Source: Natronobacterium texcoconense
Lineage (GTDB): Archaea > Halobacteriota > Halobacteria > Halobacteriales > Natrialbaceae
Direction of reading: 5' to 3'
Length of the DNA stretch: 64,000 bases
NCBI RefSeq assembly: GCF_900104065.1
Contig: NZ_FNLC01000001.1
Coordinates: 1,116,001 to 1,180,000 of the forward strand
The notes beneath the pieces were generated by a model that had not been told where the DNA came from, did no database searches, and was given only the letters and a program-made list of their open reading frames with translations. Shown here one piece after another: positions 60,842 through 64,000 of this stretch. Each line of letters starts with the position of its first letter. Positions within the stretch are counted from its first letter, which is position 1. The translations under genes and the position numbers were made by a program.

Positions 60842-61810
60842 ATGTCCCAAATGAGCGTCAACGCGGTCGAGCGGACTCAGACCCCGCAAACGGAACGTGA
60901 GGCCGTGCGGCGGCAGGAAGGGAGCTGTCCGGAGTGTGACGGTCGGATTCGGCCGGACGACGACCGTGGCGAACGCGTGTGTTCGGACTGCGGGTTAGTG
61001 TCCGACGACGCGGAGATCGACTACGGCCCCGAGTGGCGGTCCACCGAGGGAGACGAGAACAGTCGGCGGCGAGTCGGTGCCCCGATCACACAGCGCAGAC
61101 ACGACAAAGGGCTCAGTACGACGATCGGCTGGGAGGACAGGGACGCCTACGGAAACGAACTCTCCGCTCGCAAGCGAGCCCGGCTCAACCGACTGCGAAC
61201 CTGGAACGAGCGGTTCACCTCGAAGGACTCTCGAGAGCGAAACCTCAAACAGGCGTTCGGCGAACTCGAGCGCATGGCGTCGGCGCTCGGCCTCCCCGAA
61301 CCGTGTCGCGAGACCGCCGCGATGATCTACCGGCAAGCGGCCGAAGCGGACCTGCTTCTCGGACGGTCGATCGAGGCAGTAGCGACAGCCAGTCTCTACG
61401 CCGCTGCCCGCCAGCACGGGACGCCGCGAACGTTCAGCACGTTCGAGTCGGTGAGCCGCGTCGACGAACCACCGACCCAGCGAGCGTACCGACAGCTCTC
61501 GAGCGAACTCGGCCTCGAGATCGCACCACCTGATCCCGATCAGTATCTCCGGCAGTTCACCTCGAGTCTCGAGGTGACCGAAGAGACCGAACGCGTCGCT
61601 CGAGAGGTTCTCGCCGCGGCGAAAGAGGAGCAACTCCACGTCGGGAAGAACCCAGCCGGCGTCGCGGCCGCGGCGATCTACGCGGCCGGCCGGCTAGCGA
61701 ACGACCACGTCACCCAGGAAACGATCGACGACGCGACCGGCGTGAGCAAGTTCACGATCCGGAACCGGTACCAGGAGCTACTGGACGCGTACGGGATCTA
61801 CGAGGAGTAG
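60842..61810 (+). CDS. tfb: Transcription initiation factor TFB
   Basis: A 322-residue general transcription factor. The zinc ribbon is Cys29/Cys32 and Cys47/Cys50 (CPECDG, CSDCG), followed by the B-finger region (GPEWRSTEGDENSRRRVGAP) and two cyclin folds (about 120-215 and 220-320) that bind TBP and the BRE. Haloarchaea carry many TFBs that direct different promoter sets, so this one may serve a special gene set. ATG 60851 is an alternative start. Confidence 0.94.
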   Translation: MSQMSVNAVERTQTPQTEREAVRRQEGSCPECDGRIRPDDDRGERVCSDCGLVSDDAEIDYGPEWRSTEGDENSRRRVGAPITQRRHDKGLSTTIGWEDRDAYGNELSARKRARLNRLRTWNERFTSKDSRERNLKQAFGELERMASALGLPEPCRETAAMIYRQAAEADLLLGRSIEAVATASLYAAARQHGTPRTFSTFESVSRVDEPPTQRAYRQLSSELGLEIAPPDPDQYLRQFTSSLEVTEETERVAREVLAAAKEEQLHVGKNPAGVAAAAIYAAGRLANDHVTQETIDDATGVSKFTIRNRYQELLDAYGIYEE

Positions 61811-62111
61811 GACTCGACCGTCGTTCGGGATTAGATTCCGATGACCATCGTCGATCGTCCGGACATCGATTTTCGGATTCGCTGACTCGAGCGTTCGTCT
61901 ACTGTCGCTCCGGACCGGACGGCGTCATCGATCGGCGACCGCAAACGTGGCTACCGACGAGTACCGGAACGCCGGGAGAACGTCACGTTGCCGACTACAC
62001 GTCCGATTCGCTCGAGCTGAATATGCGATGCAGCCTCCATCGAAACCGGTCGCAATTGATATCTGATTAATAATAACGGGTATTTTATTTCTCTGTTGAA
62101 AACCCGCTACT
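61811..62111. other. Intergenic region upstream of the PQQ-propeller gene
   Basis: A 301-base stretch without a gene. The last 60 bases are AT-rich and include GGTATTTTATTTC at about 62079-62091, a TATA box for a leaderless transcript from 62112. Confidence 0.5.
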
Positions 62112-62494
62112 ATGCCCTCCGCTGATCGACGTCAAACGCTTACGAAGCGCCAGCTTCTGGCTGTCTGTGGCTCCTGCGCTGGGGTCGGCACGCTCGGCGG
62201 ATACGCATATGGATCGGGATTTTTTCGCGACGACTGCAATCCCACCCCGCTGGATACCTCGCCGGCTGACTGGCCCCTCCCCAGCTACGATGAAGGGAAC
62301 ACTCGTGCCGTCCCGTCCGAACACGCGCCAGAGAACGGACTATCCGAAACCTGGAGTGTCGGCATCCGGAACCCCGAACAACTCCTCGTGCTCAACGGCT
62401 CCGTTTTCGTCGTCCCGGAAGTGCCTCCGGCGGAGTTCATCACATCGTACGATCTGTCTACCGGCGAAGAACGATGGGTGAAGCCGGTCTCTAT
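62112..62494 (+). pseudogene. PQQ-like beta-propeller protein, interrupted by an IS element
   Basis: The first about 128 residues start MPSADRRQTLTKRQLLAVCG, a lipoprotein- or Tat-like leader (LLAVCGSCAGVGTLGGYAYG, with Cys), and enter a PQQ-type repeat (QLLVLNGSVFVV, SYDLSTGEERWVKPVS). The reading then runs into mobile-element DNA at 62495 and stops at 62645 after a nonsense tail. The rest of the gene, if it survives, lies beyond the element outside the window. Confidence 0.7.
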
Positions 62495-62582
62495 CTTTAA
62501 ACAGCGAGAGAATCCCGCCGTTCACGGCGGGCGTGAATCTTTAAACAGCGAGAGAATCCCGCCGTTCACGGCGGGCGTGAAT
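62495..62582 (+). repeat. Two exact 44-base tandem hairpin units
   Basis: Units 62495-62538 and 62539-62582 are identical. Each holds CCCGCCG-TTCA-CGGCGGG, a 7-base-arm hairpin, flanked by CTTTAAACAGCGAGAGAAT and CGTGAAT. The hairpin looks like the right-end structure that forms the scaffold of TnpB guide RNA in such elements, but here it stands upstream of the TnpB gene. Confidence 0.7.
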
Positions 62583-62669
62583 CGCGTCACTCGACTACGC
62601 AATCCACAGTCTACAGCAGACCGAATACCGAACAGAAGTTATTAGTGCCAAAATAACGTACAAATAATT

Positions 62670-62813
62670 GTGCGAACTGAAATCGATATGGAGCGAGGGA
62701 GCGACCTACATGAACGGGTGAAAGAGTACGCCCGCGACAATGGCATCCGCCATCCTCGCGCCTACGCTGAACTAATCGAGAACGGATTAGACGCCAGTGA
62801 CAACGATAACTAA
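62670..62813 (+). CDS. Small RHH-like protein upstream of TnpB
   Basis: A 47-residue frame with GTG start at 62670, (M)RTEIDMERGSDLHERVKEY and on to ELIENGLDASDNDN. The strand-helix-helix pattern is like a short ribbon-helix-helix DNA-binding protein. Its end overlaps the TnpB start by 17 bases in another frame, so translation is probably coupled. Small genes of this kind often precede tnpB in haloarchaeal elements. Confidence 0.65.
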   Translation: MRTEIDMERGSDLHERVKEYARDNGIRHPRAYAELIENGLDASDNDN

Positions 62814-64000
62814 GACACTTCAAGCGACGTTCGCCCCACCGACAGCCCACAAGCAGTCGAAACTCAACGACCTGCTCGACACGTACCGTGACGGTCTGCA
62901 AGAGGCGTTTGACGCCGGGGCAAGTACCATGTCGGCGGTGAGCGACATCGTGACGCCCTACGACCTGCCGTATCAGGCCAAAGCAGCACTCTGCAACTAC
63001 GTCCCGAAACTCCGTAAGACGTACAACGCGCAGGAGTTGGACGACGAACACCCAATACGGCTCACGAATCAGGCTGCCAAGTTCGACCACTCCGAGGAAC
63101 GCGACTACGAGTTCACGTGGTGGGTTCCGCGTCCCGGTCGGGGAACGAACTTCTGGATTCCACTCCGAATCAACCCCGATCAGGAAGATCTCTGGCATGG
63201 CCTCGTATCGGAAGACGCGAAGGCGGGCGAGATACGGCTTCAGAAGCATCGGAAGAGCTGGGTACTGCACGTCACCGTCGAGTACCCAGTCGAAGAACCA
63301 GCGACAGACGGTGACGCCACACACATCGGCTTGGACATCGGAGAAACTGCCCTGATAACGGGCTGTGCCCTCAAGGACGGTTCTCCGACTGACCCGTTCG
63401 TGTGTAGCGGAAGCAGAGCGAAGCATCTCCGCAAAGAGATGCACACGACCCTGAAACGACTCCAAGAGCGTGACGCATCCGAGTGGCGAATTGAAGACCG
63501 CTTCTTGCACTACCAGAACGCGCTCACCGACATCGTGGAGAAGGCGTCTCGGCAGGCCGTCGAGTACGCCCGACAGTTCGAGAACCCTGTGTTGGTGATG
63601 GAGGACTTGACGTACATCCGTGAGCGTCTCGACTACGGGAAGTACATGAACCGTCGCCTTCACTCGTGGGCGTTCGCCCAACTCCAAGGGCGCATCGAGG
63701 ACAAGGCGACGGAAGCAGGCATCCCAGTCGAGTACGTGAACCCGGCGTACACCTCGCAGACGTGCCACTCGTGCCACCGCATCGGTCGGCGGGACTCCCA
63801 AGCCGAGTTCCGGTGTCCGAACGACGACTGCCACGTTTCGACGTTTCAGGCCGACATCAACGCTTCCGCGAATATCGCACGACGGGTTGACCCGTGGGGA
63901 GAGAGCGTCCCGCTTGACAAGGCGGAACGCGATGACTCGTCTCGGGATGGGCGCGGTTGTGACACCGCCATGGCTCACCGTGAGAAGAGCGTACCAGCGC
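62797..64000 (+). CDS. tnpB: TnpB, RNA-guided endonuclease of an IS1341-type element (3' end outside window)
   Basis: At least 401 residues from GTG at 62797 with the frame open to the window end. The RuvC catalytic set is intact: Asp180 (GLDIGE), Glu269 (VMEDL) and Asp353 (FQADINASAN). The zinc finger ligands are Cys323, Cys326 (CHSCH), Cys340 and Cys345. TnpB proteins cut DNA at sites given by a guide RNA transcribed from the element's right end, which helps keep the element in place. All key residues being present, it is likely functional. Confidence 0.92.
   Translation, partial: MTTITKTLQATFAPPTAHKQSKLNDLLDTYRDGLQEAFDAGASTMSAVSDIVTPYDLPYQAKAALCNYVPKLRKTYNAQELDDEHPIRLTNQAAKFDHSEERDYEFTWWVPRPGRGTNFWIPLRINPDQEDLWHGLVSEDAKAGEIRLQKHRKSWVLHVTVEYPVEEPATDGDATHIGLDIGETALITGCALKDGSPTDPFVCSGSRAKHLRKEMHTTLKRLQERDASEWRIEDRFLHYQNALTDIVEKASRQAVEYARQFENPVLVMEDLTYIRERLDYGKYMNRRLHSWAFAQLQGRIEDKATEAGIPVEYVNPAYTSQTCHSCHRIGRRDSQAEFRCPNDDCHVSTFQADINASANIARRVDPWGESVPLDKAERDDSSRDGRGCDTAMAHREKSVPA

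Larger units (their letters stand above)
62495..64000 (+). mobile_element. IS200/IS605-group (IS1341-type) element, right end outside window
   Basis: The unit contains two 44-base hairpin repeats, a small RHH-like ORF and a TnpB gene, with no TnpA, as is usual for IS1341-type elements in haloarchaea. The left boundary is set where the PQQ-propeller reading is lost; the exact cleavage site is not determined. The right end is not in the window. Confidence 0.75.

Noticed and set aside
62495-62582. Short CRISPR array
   Set aside because: Only two units, directly abutting with no spacer, and placed at a TnpB element; no cas genes.

Overview
The window is a high-GC (CTCGAG-rich) stretch of haloarchaeal chromosome. 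The predicted proteins are strongly acidic, many genes have a TATA-like box about 25-30 bases before the start codon (leaderless transcription), and it carries archaeal-type TFB, HTH_10, DICT and DUF7344-like regulators. Class Halobacteria is secure; a Natrialba/Natrinema-type lineage is only a guess. No rRNA, tRNA or CRISPR array was seen.

Bases 1-6661 hold an Lhr-type helicase (cut by the window start), a small membrane protein, an aldehyde ferredoxin oxidoreductase relative that has lost its iron-sulfur cysteines, and an AlaX-type alanyl-tRNA editing protein. Bases 6668-27977 form an island that reads as a folate-linked one-carbon pathway: a dimethylglycine/sarcosine-dehydrogenase-like FAD+GcvT fusion with its own EtfBA, formate-THF ligase (fhs), a formate dehydrogenase catalytic subunit, two BCCT transporters for quaternary ammonium or sulfonium solutes, FolD, a DmdA-like GcvT-family methyltransferase and a MetF-like reductase. 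Together they could import a methylated osmolyte, move its methyl groups to THF and oxidise them to formate (with ATP gain at Fhs) and CO2. A K+ channel, two Usp proteins and three tiny membrane proteins sit inside this island.

Bases 27979-39744 hold cysE, an EamA exporter, two overlapping HTH_10 regulators, a two-HTH protein, a DICT/DUF7344-like pair, and an acyl-CoA catabolic group (MmgE/PrpD, IclR, acyl-CoA dehydrogenase, MaoC, CaiB-type CoA-transferase).

Bases 40129-58399 form a stress island. There are twelve intact universal stress protein genes here (fourteen in the window, two of them double-domain) plus one remnant, interleaved with coaD, an ABC1 kinase, a SagB-like nitroreductase, an alpha/beta hydrolase, Hsp20, a PAC2 protein, a Ca2+-type P-ATPase, a PhaB-like reductase, a thiolase stub and a ZIP transporter. 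The gene content resembles bacterial hypoxia/dormancy regulons.

Bases 58452-64000 hold a sulfatase, a methyltransferase, a TFB, and a PQQ-propeller gene that is interrupted by an IS1341-type element with an intact-looking TnpB, running off the window end. Two exact 44-bp hairpin units lie at the junction. Several dispersed inverted repeats (a 25-bp dyad at 5269 and 35715; a stop-codon-linked palindrome at 18089 and 21407; in-frame hairpins in lhr and fdhA) are reported separately.
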